Assembly (NCBI GenBank): GCA_036497945.1
Contig: DASXIN010000048.1
Location: 48,409-112,408, forward strand
Direction: 5' to 3'
Source of the DNA: RYN-230 sp036497945
GTDB lineage: Bacteria; Actinomycetota; Actinomycetes; Streptosporangiales; Streptosporangiaceae
DNA length: 64,000 bases
Shown: in pieces, positions 42,021 to 50,244 of the stretch
Position numbering within the stretch: position 1 is the first letter of the stretch
How the letters are laid out: the number at the start of each line of letters is the position of its first letter
The notes under the pieces: generated by a model
What the model saw: the letters and a program-made list of their open reading frames with translations, nothing else
Told to the model about the DNA's origin: nothing
Database searches by the model: none
Position numbers and translations under genes: made by a program

Positions 42021-43325
42021 TCACCGACGGCGCCCGGGCCCGGCTGGCGTTTTGCGCCGGCCGGCCAGGCCCAGCCAGCTTAGGACGCGCGGCCCGGCTC
42101 CGGGGCCCGCCTCGGTAAGGGCCTGGCTGGCGCCGGGCTCCCGCTTGGCGAAAGACATCAGCATGCCGAGCGCCACCATGGTCACCAGCAGGGAAGACAG
42201 CCCTTCGGAGACCAGCGGCAGCGGAACGCCGGTAATCGGCAGCAGCCCGATGACCGCGCAGATATTCACCAGCGCCTGGCCGACGATCCAGGCGGTGGCC
42301 CCGCCCGCGGCCAGCCGCATGAACGTGTCCTGCACCCGGCGGGCGATGCGCAGCCCGGCGTAGGCCAGCCCGGCGTACATGAACGTCACGCAGAGGGTGC
42401 CGACCAGGCCGAGTTCCTCGCCCAGGATGGCGAAGATGAAGTCGGTCGTGGACTCGGGTACCCAACCCCACTTTTCCCGGCTGGCGCCGAGCCCCACGCC
42501 GAACCAGCCGCCGGAGCCCACCGCCCACTTGCCCTGGATGGGCTGCTGGTTCTGGCCGACCGGGTTGCCGCTGGCATGAAAGAAACCGAGCAGCCGCTCT
42601 ATCCGGTACGGCGCGACCACCACCATGGCCAGCAGGGCCAGGCCGATCAGCACCAGGATGCCGGCGAACACCCGGCCGGGCGTGCCGATGATCCACAACA
42701 GCGTGAGGAAGATGATCAGCAGCACGAACGTGGTGCCCAGGTCGTCACCCAGCATGACCAGCATGGCCAGGAAGCCGACCCCGGGCAGCAGCGGGATGAG
42801 CAGCTGCCGCCAGTCGCCCAGCTGGTTCAGCTTCTCCTTGCGGGTCAGCAGATCCGCGCCCCAGAGCAGGAACGCGAACTTGGCCAGCTCGGACGGCTGG
42901 AACTGGAAGCCGGCGATCTGCAGCCAGCGGGCCGCCCCGCCGCTGCCCTGCGTCGGGGTCACGAACAGCACGACGACCAGCCCGAGCAGCGAGATGAACA
43001 TCAGCGGGTATGCGGCGGCGCGGTACCGGCCCGGCGAGGACCGCGCGGCCAGCCACAGGCAGGGCAGCCCGATCAGCACCCCGAGCAGCTGGTGCTGCAG
43101 ACCGGACCACGGTGAGCTGCCCGCCATCAGGTCGGCCGCGGACGAGGTGGACAGCACCATCACCAGGCCGAGCGCGACCAGCAGCGTGGTGATGCCGAGG
43201 ACCAGGTAGAAGTCGGTGAGCGGGCGGTCCAGAAAACCGAACCGGGCGGCCATCCGGTCCCGCGCCTGCCCGGTCCAGGACACCGGAGCGCGGGATGCAG
43301 CCGCGGCAGGCGCTACTTGGTCCAT
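42021..43325 (-). CDS. ftsW: Septal peptidoglycan polymerase FtsW
   Basis: SEDS-family lipid II polymerase working with FtsI. About ten membrane segments; signatures FQPSELAKFAF, the AVGSGGWFGVGLG loop, the TDFIFAILGEELGLVG motif and LPITGVPLPLVSEGLSS are present. The catalytic Asp of SEDS proteins is expected in the periplasmic loop. The ATG at 43325 gives 434 residues; an ATG at 43367 would add 14 and neither has a strong ribosome site. The gene directly follows mraY with only a small gap: murD is absent. Confidence 0.93.
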   Translation of the reverse strand: MDQVAPAAAASRAPVSWTGQARDRMAARFGFLDRPLTDFYLVLGITTLLVALGLVMVLSTSSAADLMAGSSPWSGLQHQLLGVLIGLPCLWLAARSSPGRYRAAAYPLMFISLLGLVVVLFVTPTQGSGGAARWLQIAGFQFQPSELAKFAFLLWGADLLTRKEKLNQLGDWRQLLIPLLPGVGFLAMLVMLGDDLGTTFVLLIIFLTLLWIIGTPGRVFAGILVLIGLALLAMVVVAPYRIERLLGFFHASGNPVGQNQQPIQGKWAVGSGGWFGVGLGASREKWGWVPESTTDFIFAILGEELGLVGTLCVTFMYAGLAYAGLRIARRVQDTFMRLAAGGATAWIVGQALVNICAVIGLLPITGVPLPLVSEGLSSLLVTMVALGMLMSFAKREPGASQALTEAGPGAGPRVLSWLGLAGRRKTPAGPGRRR

Positions 43326-43388
43326 GATCCCAGTTTCGGGCCTGGCCAGCCGCAAACCCCGGAACATCCAGCGCGTGTCGCAGTATTG

Positions 43389-43419
43389 GCCCCGGGGGGA
43401 CGACCCCCCGAACCCCCCG
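43389..43419. repeat. Half copy of repeat family A (A4)
   Basis: CCCCGGGGGGACGACCCCCC followed by GAACCCCCC matches the G-run/C-run half of family A; the GAGCGGC hairpin half is lacking. It lies in the gap of about 100 bases between mraY and ftsW, where murD is found in related genomes. Confidence 0.7.
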
Positions 43420-43426
43420 TAAAAGC

Positions 43427-44488
43427 CTACTTAGGCATCCATTCCACGTAGAAGATGCCGAGGCCGAGTGCGACGAACATGGCCGAGATCAGCCAGAATC
43501 TGATCACAATGGTGGTTTCCGCCCAGCCGGTCAGCTCGAAGTGATGCTGCAGCGGCGCCATCCGGAACACCCGTTTACCGGTCATCTTGAACGAGCCGAC
43601 CTGGATGATCACCGACAGCGTGATGACCACGAACAGGCCGCCCAGGATGGCCAGCAGCAGCTGGGTCTTGGTGCACACGGCCAGCCCGGCCAGCACCCCG
43701 CCCAGGGCCAGCGACCCGGTGTCGCCCATGAAGATCCGGGCCGGCGGCGCGTTCCACCACAGGAACCCGAAGCAGGCGCCGAGCACCGACGCGGCCACCA
43801 CCGCCAGGTCCAGCGGATCGCGCACGTCATAGCACTGCGGCGCGAGGTTGAGCGTGCAGTCGTTGCGCTCCTGCCAGATCCCGATCAGCACGTAGGCGGA
43901 CAGCACCAGGCAGGTACAGCCGGCGGCCAGCCCGTCCAGCCCGTCGGTCAGGTTGACCGCGTTGGACACCCCGGAGATGAGCAGGATGATCCACAGCATG
44001 AACGCGGTGACGCCGAGCGACGGGCCGAAGTCGCGCAGGAAGGAGAGGTGCGCATCGGCTGGGGTCAGGTCGTACCCGTCGGCGAAGTGCTGCTGCACGA
44101 CCAGCGCGGCGAACAGCGCGCCCACCACGGCCTGGCCGGCCAGCTTGGCCCCGCTGCGCAGGCCCAGGCTGCGCTGCTTGTAGATCTTGATGAAGTCGTC
44201 CAGGAAGCCGACCACGCCCAGGCCCACCATCAGCAGCACGACCAGCACGCCGGACACGGACGGCCGCCCGCCGGTGAACAGGTTGCCAACCACGTAGCCC
44301 AGCACGGACGCGATCACGATCACCGTGCCACCCATGGTCGGGGTGCCGCGCTTGGTGGCGTGCCCGGCCGGGCCCTCCTCGCGGATCAGCTGGCCGTAGC
44401 CGTGCCGCCGGAAGACCTTGATGGCCAGCGGCGTGCCGAACAGCGAGAGCAGCAGCGATACCCCGGCCGATAGCAGGATCGTCCTCAC
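43427..44488 (-). CDS. mraY: Phospho-MurNAc-pentapeptide transferase MraY
   Basis: Integral membrane enzyme making lipid I from UDP-MurNAc-pentapeptide and undecaprenyl phosphate. It has 353 residues and about ten helices. Motifs are GFLDDFIK, NAVNLTDGLDGLA, FMGDTGSLALGG and the HHFE near the C terminus (PLQHHFEL). The GTG at 44488 overlaps the murF stop (GTGA). The usual partner murD does not follow it. Confidence 0.97.
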   Translation of the reverse strand: MRTILLSAGVSLLLSLFGTPLAIKVFRRHGYGQLIREEGPAGHATKRGTPTMGGTVIVIASVLGYVVGNLFTGGRPSVSGVLVVLLMVGLGVVGFLDDFIKIYKQRSLGLRSGAKLAGQAVVGALFAALVVQQHFADGYDLTPADAHLSFLRDFGPSLGVTAFMLWIILLISGVSNAVNLTDGLDGLAAGCTCLVLSAYVLIGIWQERNDCTLNLAPQCYDVRDPLDLAVVAASVLGACFGFLWWNAPPARIFMGDTGSLALGGVLAGLAVCTKTQLLLAILGGLFVVITLSVIIQVGSFKMTGKRVFRMAPLQHHFELTGWAETTIVIRFWLISAMFVALGLGIFYVEWMPK

Positions 44489-45894
44489 TGCGCAGTCCTC
44501 TCCGGAACCACGGGCTCCCCGGTCAGGGCGAGGGCAACCCGTTCCAGCCCGGCGCTGCGAGATGCCTTCACCAAGACGACGTCTCCCGGGGCCAAGTGGT
44601 TCTGCAACAGCTCCAGGGCTGCGTCCGCGTCGGCTGCGTGGATCAGCTCGCCGGCCCACCCGGGCTCCGCTTTAGCGCCGGTCAGCATGGGCGCGGCTTC
44701 GTCCCCGACCACGATAAGGCCGGCCAGCCCGGACCGCGCCGCGTACCCCCCGGCCTCCTCGTGCCGGGCCGCGGCGCTGGCGCCGAGCTCGCTCATCGGC
44801 CCGAGCAGCGCGAACGCGCGCCGGCCACGGGCCAGCACAGCCAGCGTGTCCAGCGCGGCCCGGACCGCTTCGGGGTTGGCGTTGTACGCGTCGTTCAGCA
44901 CGGTGACCCCGTCCGCGCGGTCGGTCACCTCCATCCGCCACCGGCTGCGCGGCTCGGCCGCCGACAGCCGCTCGGCGATCTCGCCGGGCGGCATGCCCAG
45001 CTCGCTGGCCAGCGCGGCTGCCGCGAGGGCGTTCTGCACGTTGTGCACCCCAAAAAGCCGCATTTGAATGAACGCCGGTGCGGCGCCGGTGATGTTGAGC
45101 TGGAACCCCGGCCGTCCGCGCTCATCAAGCCGGACTTCGCCGGCCCGGACGTCGGCGCCGGCCGCCTGGCCGAACGTGACCACCCGCGCCTGGGTCCGCG
45201 CGGCCATGGCCATGACCCGCCGGTCATCGGCGTTAAGCAGTGCGATGCCGCTGCTGGGGAGCGCCGCGGGCAGTTCTCCCTTGGCCTCAGCCACCGCCTC
45301 GATGCTGCCGAACTCCCCTTCGTGCGCATGCCCGACGCAGAGCACCACGCCGAGCCGGGGCGGGGCGATCCGGCACAGCTGGGCGATGTGCCCTGGGCCG
45401 CGCGCGGACAGCTCCAGCACCAGGTAGCGGGTGTCCGCGGTGGCGCGCAGCACGGTGAGCGGATGGCCGATCTCGTTGTTCCACGAGGCCCGCGGGGCCA
45501 CCGTCGGCCCGAGCGCCTCGACCAGCTGGGCGGCCAGGTCCTTGGTGGTGGTCTTGCCCGCCGACCCGGTGATCCCGGCGATCTCCAGCCGGGGCAGCCG
45601 GTCCACCACGGCGCGGGCCAGCAGGCCGAGGGCCGCCGCGACGTCGGGCACGATCAGCGCCGGCGCCTGGCACGGCCGGCTGGCCAGCACCGCGGTGGCC
45701 CCCGCGGCCACCGCCTGGGCGGCGAAGTCGTGCCCGTCGGCCCGGCTGCCGGGCAGCGCGGCGAACAGCGCTCCGGGTTCGGCGGCCCGCGAGTCCAGGG
45801 TCACCGGGCCGGTTACCATGGCCGCCGGGTCGGCCACCTCGTCCAGGCGCGCGCCGGTGATGCCGGCGATGTCGCTCAGCGAGAGCGGGATCAC
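44485..45894 (-). CDS. murF: UDP-MurNAc-tripeptide--D-Ala-D-Ala ligase
   Basis: Mur ligase that adds the D-Ala-D-Ala dipeptide. The 469-residue protein has the ATP loop GITGSAGKTTTKD, the NNEIGHPLTVL block and the C-terminal domain with YNANPEAVRAAL, typical of MurF. The GTG at 45894 overlaps the murE stop (GTGA), and its own stop overlaps mraY: tight coupling on both sides. Confidence 0.97.
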   Translation of the reverse strand: MIPLSLSDIAGITGARLDEVADPAAMVTGPVTLDSRAAEPGALFAALPGSRADGHDFAAQAVAAGATAVLASRPCQAPALIVPDVAAALGLLARAVVDRLPRLEIAGITGSAGKTTTKDLAAQLVEALGPTVAPRASWNNEIGHPLTVLRATADTRYLVLELSARGPGHIAQLCRIAPPRLGVVLCVGHAHEGEFGSIEAVAEAKGELPAALPSSGIALLNADDRRVMAMAARTQARVVTFGQAAGADVRAGEVRLDERGRPGFQLNITGAAPAFIQMRLFGVHNVQNALAAAALASELGMPPGEIAERLSAAEPRSRWRMEVTDRADGVTVLNDAYNANPEAVRAALDTLAVLARGRRAFALLGPMSELGASAAARHEEAGGYAARSGLAGLIVVGDEAAPMLTGAKAEPGWAGELIHAADADAALELLQNHLAPGDVVLVKASRSAGLERVALALTGEPVVPERTAQ

Positions 45895-47555
45895 GCGTCC
45901 TCCTGCCTGCCCGGTGCCCGGTATCTGATCAGGCCCTGCTCGATCAGGCTCTGCTCGATGGGCGGCTCCCCCGGCCCGGCCCCGTCCGGAATGGCCCCGT
46001 CCGGAATAGCACTGGGCAGCCCGGCCAGTGCCGCGGCGGCCACCTCCCGGTCGTCGAACGGGATGACCGACCCGGCCACGTACTGGCCGCGCTCGTGCCC
46101 CTTGCCCGCCACCACGACGATGTCGCCCTTGCCCGCGCCCATGATGGCCAGGCCGATGGCCGCGGCCCGGTCCGGCTCGATTATCAGCCGGCCGCGCTGC
46201 CCGGCGGGCACGGTGAGCACGCCCTGCAGCATCTCGGCCAGGATGGCCAGTGGGTCCTCCGAGCGCGGGTTGTCGCTGGTCAGAATGGCCAGGTCGGCCA
46301 GGGCCACGGCGGCCGCTCCCATCAGCGGGCGTTTGGCCCGGTCCCGGTCGCCGCCACAGCCGAGCACGATGCACAGCCGGCCCTCGGTCACCGGCCGGAG
46401 CGCGCGCAGCACCGCCTCGACCGCGCCGGGCTTGTGCGAGTAGTCCACCAGCACGGTGAAGTCCTGGCCGCGGTCCACCCGCTCCAAGCGGCCGGGCACC
46501 CCCGGGCAGGCGGCCACCCCAGCCACCGCGGCGGCCAGGCTGACCCCGGCCTCGACCAGCGCGACGATGGCGCCGAGCGCGTTGGCCACGTTGAACGGCC
46601 CGGGCAGCGCCACCGACGCGTCGGCGGACACGCCGCCGGGGCCGATCACCCGGAACGTGCTCCCGTCGGCGCCGCTGCGCACGTCGGTGGCCCGCCAGTC
46701 GGCCGCGGCCCGGCCGTCGGCAGAAAACGTGGTCAGCGGGATCTGCGGCGCGGCGGCCAGTTTGCGGCCCCAGGCGTCGTCGATGTTCACCACCCCGATC
46801 CGGGCGTAGCCCGGAGTGAACAGGCTGGCCTTGGCCGCGAAGTAGTCCTCCATGCCGGCGTGGAAGTCCAGGTGGTCCTGGGACAGGTTGGTGAACACGG
46901 CCACCTCGTAGCTGGTGCCCGCGACCCGGCCCAGAGCCAGCGCGTGGCTGGACACCTCCATGGCGGCGGCGGTCACCTTGTGCCGCACCATCTCGGCCAG
47001 CAGCGCCTGCAGGTCGGTGGCTTCCGGGGTGGTGAGCAGGCTGGGCCGTACCTGGCCGGCCACCCGGGTCTGCACCCCGCCGGCCAGCCCGGTCAGGTGG
47101 CCGGCCATCCGCAGCCCGGACTCCAGCAGGAACGTGCTGGTCGACTTGCCGCTGGTGCCGGTGACCCCGATGAGCATCAGCCGGCTGGACGGGTCGCCGT
47201 ACACCCAGGAGGCGACCTCGCCGAGCCGGGCCCGCGGGTCGGCCACCACGAACACGGGCAGCCCGCAGTGTGCGGCCAGGCTCTTGCCGTCCGGGTCGGT
47301 GAGCACGGCCACCGCGCCCGCGGCCGCGGCGTCATCGCAGAACGCCGCGCCGTGGTGCTGGCTGCCGGGCAGCGCGGCGTACAGGTCACCCGGCTGGACC
47401 CGGCGCGAGTCGTGCGTCACGCCGGACACGGTGACCGGACCACCCGGCCCGGCGAACGGGTCCGGCCCGGCCTGCCCGGTGGTCAGCCCGAGCAGCATGG
47501 CCAGCCCGGACAGCGGACGCGGCGGAACGTCGCGTGGAAGCAGAGCCGCAGGCAC
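45891..47555 (-). CDS. murE: UDP-MurNAc-dipeptide--meso-DAP ligase
   Basis: Mur ligase adding the third residue of the stem peptide. The 554-residue protein has VTGTSGKSTSTFL and the DNPRSEDP motif that selects meso-diaminopimelate, so the wall is of the mDAP type. The N-terminal domain HDSRRVQPGDLYAALPG and the carbamylated lysine region are present. The tail has small duplications (IPDGAIPDGA, IEQSLIEQGLI). The start is a GTG at 47555, 19 bases after ftsI. Confidence 0.96.
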   Translation of the reverse strand: MPAALLPRDVPPRPLSGLAMLLGLTTGQAGPDPFAGPGGPVTVSGVTHDSRRVQPGDLYAALPGSQHHGAAFCDDAAAAGAVAVLTDPDGKSLAAHCGLPVFVVADPRARLGEVASWVYGDPSSRLMLIGVTGTSGKSTSTFLLESGLRMAGHLTGLAGGVQTRVAGQVRPSLLTTPEATDLQALLAEMVRHKVTAAAMEVSSHALALGRVAGTSYEVAVFTNLSQDHLDFHAGMEDYFAAKASLFTPGYARIGVVNIDDAWGRKLAAAPQIPLTTFSADGRAAADWRATDVRSGADGSTFRVIGPGGVSADASVALPGPFNVANALGAIVALVEAGVSLAAAVAGVAACPGVPGRLERVDRGQDFTVLVDYSHKPGAVEAVLRALRPVTEGRLCIVLGCGGDRDRAKRPLMGAAAVALADLAILTSDNPRSEDPLAILAEMLQGVLTVPAGQRGRLIIEPDRAAAIGLAIMGAGKGDIVVVAGKGHERGQYVAGSVIPFDDREVAAAALAGLPSAIPDGAIPDGAGPGEPPIEQSLIEQGLIRYRAPGRQEDA

Positions 47556-47574
47556 GCGCCGAGGTTACCTCTGA

Positions 47575-49689
47575 TCACCGCGCCGTGAGCCTCACGTGGG
47601 GACGCTGGGCCCCGTCCGGCGGGATCTTCAGGGTGCGCAGCGCGAACTCCATCATCTTGTTGAACACCGGCCCCGCCACCTCGATGCCGAAGTAGCTGCC
47701 CTTGCGCGGGTTCTGCACGTTGACCGCGACGACCAGCTGTGGGTTGCTGGCCGGGGCGGCGCCGATGACGCTCGACCCGTACAGGCAGAGACAGCCGCCC
47801 TTGGCCGGGTCGGCGATCTGCGCGGTGCCGGTCTTGGCCGCCACCGAGTAGCCCGGTATCTCCGCCCACGGCTCGCCGACCTGCGCGTCCACCCACGGCA
47901 CTTGCTGCAGGATGTCCATCAGCTGGTGCGCGGTCTTGGCCTGGATGACCCGGTGCTGGGCGGGCTTCCGGGCCGGCACATACTGGCCGCTGGTGTTGGT
48001 GGTGCCCGCCACGATGGTCGGGGTGACCCGGATCCCGCCGTTCGCGATCGTCGCGTAGACGCTGGCCATCTGCACCGCGGTGACCGCGACGCCCTGGCCG
48101 AACGCCATCGTGTACCGCGTGTCGCCGGACCACTGCGACGTCGGGGACAGGAGGCCGTTGCTGTCGGCGGGCATCTGCGGCAGGCTCGGCTGGCCGATGC
48201 CGAAGCTGCGGAAGTAGTCGTACTGGGTCTGCGGGCTGACGTGCTGCACCACCTGGACCATGCCCACGTTGCTGGAGTGCGCGATGATCCCGGCGATGGT
48301 CCACCGCTCGGTCGGGTGGTACTCGGCGTCGTGGAATGGGAAGCCGTCCACCACGATCTGGTCCGGGACCGTGTAGCCGCTCATCGGGGTCTGGCCGCCG
48401 TGCTCGAAGGCGGCCGCGGCGGTGATCACCTTGGCCGTGCTGCCCGGGTCGAACACGTCGCTCACCGGCAGGTCCGCGGTGTTGGCCAGGTTGTCCGGGT
48501 GCGCCGGGTTGAAGGACGGGGCCTGCGCCATGGCCAGGATCTGCCCGGTGCGCGGATCCATCACCACCACGGTGCAGTTGCTCGCGTTGGTCTCCTTGAC
48601 CCGCTGCGCGCAGGCCTGTTCCGCCTGCCACTGCAGGCTGGCCAGGACGGTCAGCCGGACGTTGCGCCCGGGGACCACGGACCGGCTGGTCTGGCCAGCC
48701 ACCGGGATGGGCTGGCCGTTGCTGCTGTTCTGCACCTCCTGGCTGCCGTCCCGGCCGGCCAGCAGCCCGTTGTCCGACTGCTCGATGCCGGCCTGGCCGA
48801 CCGGGTCACCCTTGACGTTGCTGGTGGTGAAGCCGACGATGTTGGCGGCCAGGTCCCCGTTCGGGTACACCCGGGTATAGGACGGCGTCAGCGCGACGCC
48901 GGGCAGGTTGAGCGCGGCGATGCGGGCCGCGGTGGCGGCCGGGACGCTCCGCTTGAGCGCCACGTAGTCCAGGGATGTCGGGTTCTGCAGCAGGGCCAGG
49001 ATGGCCGCCGGGGTCATCCCGAGCGGCCCGGCCAGCGCGCTGGCCACTGAGCTGAGCGACCGCTTCGCCTCGATGATCATCGGCGGGTCGGCGTGCACCA
49101 GGTCGGTCTGCACGGTCATGGCCAGCGTGGTGCCGTCGGCCGTGCTGATCGACCCGCGTACGGCGGGCACGGTGACGGTATTCAGCCGGAACGCCTCGGC
49201 ATGCGTGCTCAGCGACGGGCCCTCCATCGCCTGCAGCTGCACCAGCCTGCCACCCACCAGGGAGAATACGAATCCGATGCACAGCATGGTGACCCGGAGC
49301 CGGCGGGCCGGGTTGCCGCGGGCCAGTACGGCCCGGCGCGGGCTCCGCTTCTTTGCGCCTCCGGGGGCGCTTCGAGGCGCCGCCTTCCCTCGTCGCTCGG
49401 TCGCTCGTCCCTCGCTCCTTCGCTCCTCAGTCCAGTCGGCGCCGCGCCCCCTTCGGCGCGGCGGCTCAGGCTGCGGGGTGCCCCGCGGCCGGCTGCCCGA
49501 TGGCGGCCGCCGGGCTGGGCCGGGCCGGGTCGCCCGGTCCGGCCCGCCGTCCCCGGGCGGGTGCCCGGGCCCGCCAGCCCGAGTTCGCCGGGTCGCGGCC
49601 GGGCGGCGCGGGCCAGCCGACGCGGGCGGCCGGCCACCCGCCCGGGGCCCTGGCCGACTGCCCGGCCCGTCCCCCTGGCCTCCCCTCAC
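47575..49689 (-). CDS. ftsI: Septal transpeptidase FtsI (class B PBP)
   Basis: Penicillin-binding transpeptidase of the septum, 704 residues. Active-site motifs are STAK (417-420), SSN (472-474) and KTGT (619-622). One membrane helix is at about 134-150. The N-terminal cytoplasmic tail is about 130 residues, Pro/Arg/Gly-rich and longer than usual; residues 76-114 or so are encoded by repeat B2 (with DWTEERRSEGRATERRGK). The GTG at 49689 overlaps the ftsL stop (GTGA), which supports this start despite the odd tail. Confidence 0.95.
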   Translation of the reverse strand: MRGGQGDGPGSRPGPRAGGRPPASAGPRRPAATRRTRAGGPGHPPGDGGPDRATRPGPARRPPSGSRPRGTPQPEPPRRRGRGADWTEERRSEGRATERRGKAAPRSAPGGAKKRSPRRAVLARGNPARRLRVTMLCIGFVFSLVGGRLVQLQAMEGPSLSTHAEAFRLNTVTVPAVRGSISTADGTTLAMTVQTDLVHADPPMIIEAKRSLSSVASALAGPLGMTPAAILALLQNPTSLDYVALKRSVPAATAARIAALNLPGVALTPSYTRVYPNGDLAANIVGFTTSNVKGDPVGQAGIEQSDNGLLAGRDGSQEVQNSSNGQPIPVAGQTSRSVVPGRNVRLTVLASLQWQAEQACAQRVKETNASNCTVVVMDPRTGQILAMAQAPSFNPAHPDNLANTADLPVSDVFDPGSTAKVITAAAAFEHGGQTPMSGYTVPDQIVVDGFPFHDAEYHPTERWTIAGIIAHSSNVGMVQVVQHVSPQTQYDYFRSFGIGQPSLPQMPADSNGLLSPTSQWSGDTRYTMAFGQGVAVTAVQMASVYATIANGGIRVTPTIVAGTTNTSGQYVPARKPAQHRVIQAKTAHQLMDILQQVPWVDAQVGEPWAEIPGYSVAAKTGTAQIADPAKGGCLCLYGSSVIGAAPASNPQLVVAVNVQNPRKGSYFGIEVAGPVFNKMMEFALRTLKIPPDGAQRPHVRLTAR
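49349..49463. repeat. Dispersed repeat family B, copy B2, inside ftsI
   Basis: A 115-bp copy starting TTCTTTGCGCC at 49349, followed by TTCCCTCGTCGCTCGGTCGC and TCCAGTCGGCGCC, ending GGCGCGGCG. It lies wholly in the 5' coding region of ftsI and keeps that frame open, giving an arginine- and glutamate-rich peptide. The left arm differs from B1 (a CGCCTCCGGGGGCGC segment). Confidence 0.8.
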
Positions 49690-50213
49690 GGAACGTACCC
49701 GGGCACGGGCAGCACCCCTGCTTCGCGAGTCGGCTGGCCGATGATCCGTCCGGTGCGCAGGTTGAGGAACTTGGTCAGCGGTGGTGCCACCATGCCGAGC
49801 TGGCGCGCCCGGCGGGCGATCACCGACGGGGCGGAGTCCGCCGCTACCTGCTGCTGCAGGACTTGGACCTGTTGCTGCCGTGTGGTCTCGGCCTGCTGCA
49901 GCGAGCTGATCTGGTAGGAACCCGACGCCAGCACCGTGTTGATCACCAGCAGGCAGATCAGCCCGCCGCCGAGCAACCCGAGCACAAATAGCATGAACGG
50001 TGTCCGCGCCGCCGCTGCTGCTGACCCGGGGGGGCGACCCCCCGGACCCCCCGATCGCCGCTCCGCGCCGAGCGGCGGCACGCCGCCGCGTACGGGCCGG
50101 GGTGGGGCGGGGGCAGGGGCGACGGATCTGACTCGCGTGGGCGCGGGCGCCGCGGATCGTCCCGGCGCTACCCGCGGCCGGGTCTTCGTCTTGGTGTCGG
50201 TGCGCACGCTCAT
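49686..50213 (-). CDS. ftsL: FtsL-like septum formation initiator
   Basis: Bitopic divisome protein expected to pair with the DivIC homologue and FtsI. The 175-residue protein has one membrane helix (about 72-96) and a periplasmic leucine-zipper-like coiled coil (about 100-130) followed by PSVIARRARQLGMVAPP, the common FtsL-type end. The cytoplasmic tail (1-70) is basic and Pro/Ala-rich, with residues 45-63 encoded by repeat A5 (PPLGAERRSGGPGGRPPG). The ATG is at 50213; 30 bases separate it from rsmH. Confidence 0.88.
   Translation of the reverse strand: MSVRTDTKTKTRPRVAPGRSAAPAPTRVRSVAPAPAPPRPVRGGVPPLGAERRSGGPGGRPPGSAAAAARTPFMLFVLGLLGGGLICLLVINTVLASGSYQISSLQQAETTRQQQVQVLQQQVAADSAPSVIARRARQLGMVAPPLTKFLNLRTGRIIGQPTREAGVLPVPGYVP
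50026..50082. repeat. Dispersed repeat family A, copy A5, inside ftsL
   Basis: GGGGGGGCGACCCCCC, then GGACCCCCC and GATCGCCGCTCCGCGCCGAG with CGGCGGC. It is the reverse complement of copy A2, with about 33 identical bases in the left hairpin. The ftsL frame reads through it in the opposite sense to that in lspA and the Trp membrane gene. Confidence 0.82.
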
Positions 50214-50244
50214 TCCCTAACCCCCCAGTTACTGGTGCCCGTAC

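Noticed and set aside
47596..49050. A long plus-strand frame opposite ftsI
   Set aside because: Antisense shadow; no ribosome site and no recognisable domain, while ftsI has all three penicillin-binding motifs.
49380..49440. TCGCTCG/TCGTCCC direct repeats as a CRISPR array
   Set aside because: Units are short, contiguous and without unique spacers; they are the inner part of repeat family B. No cas genes are present.
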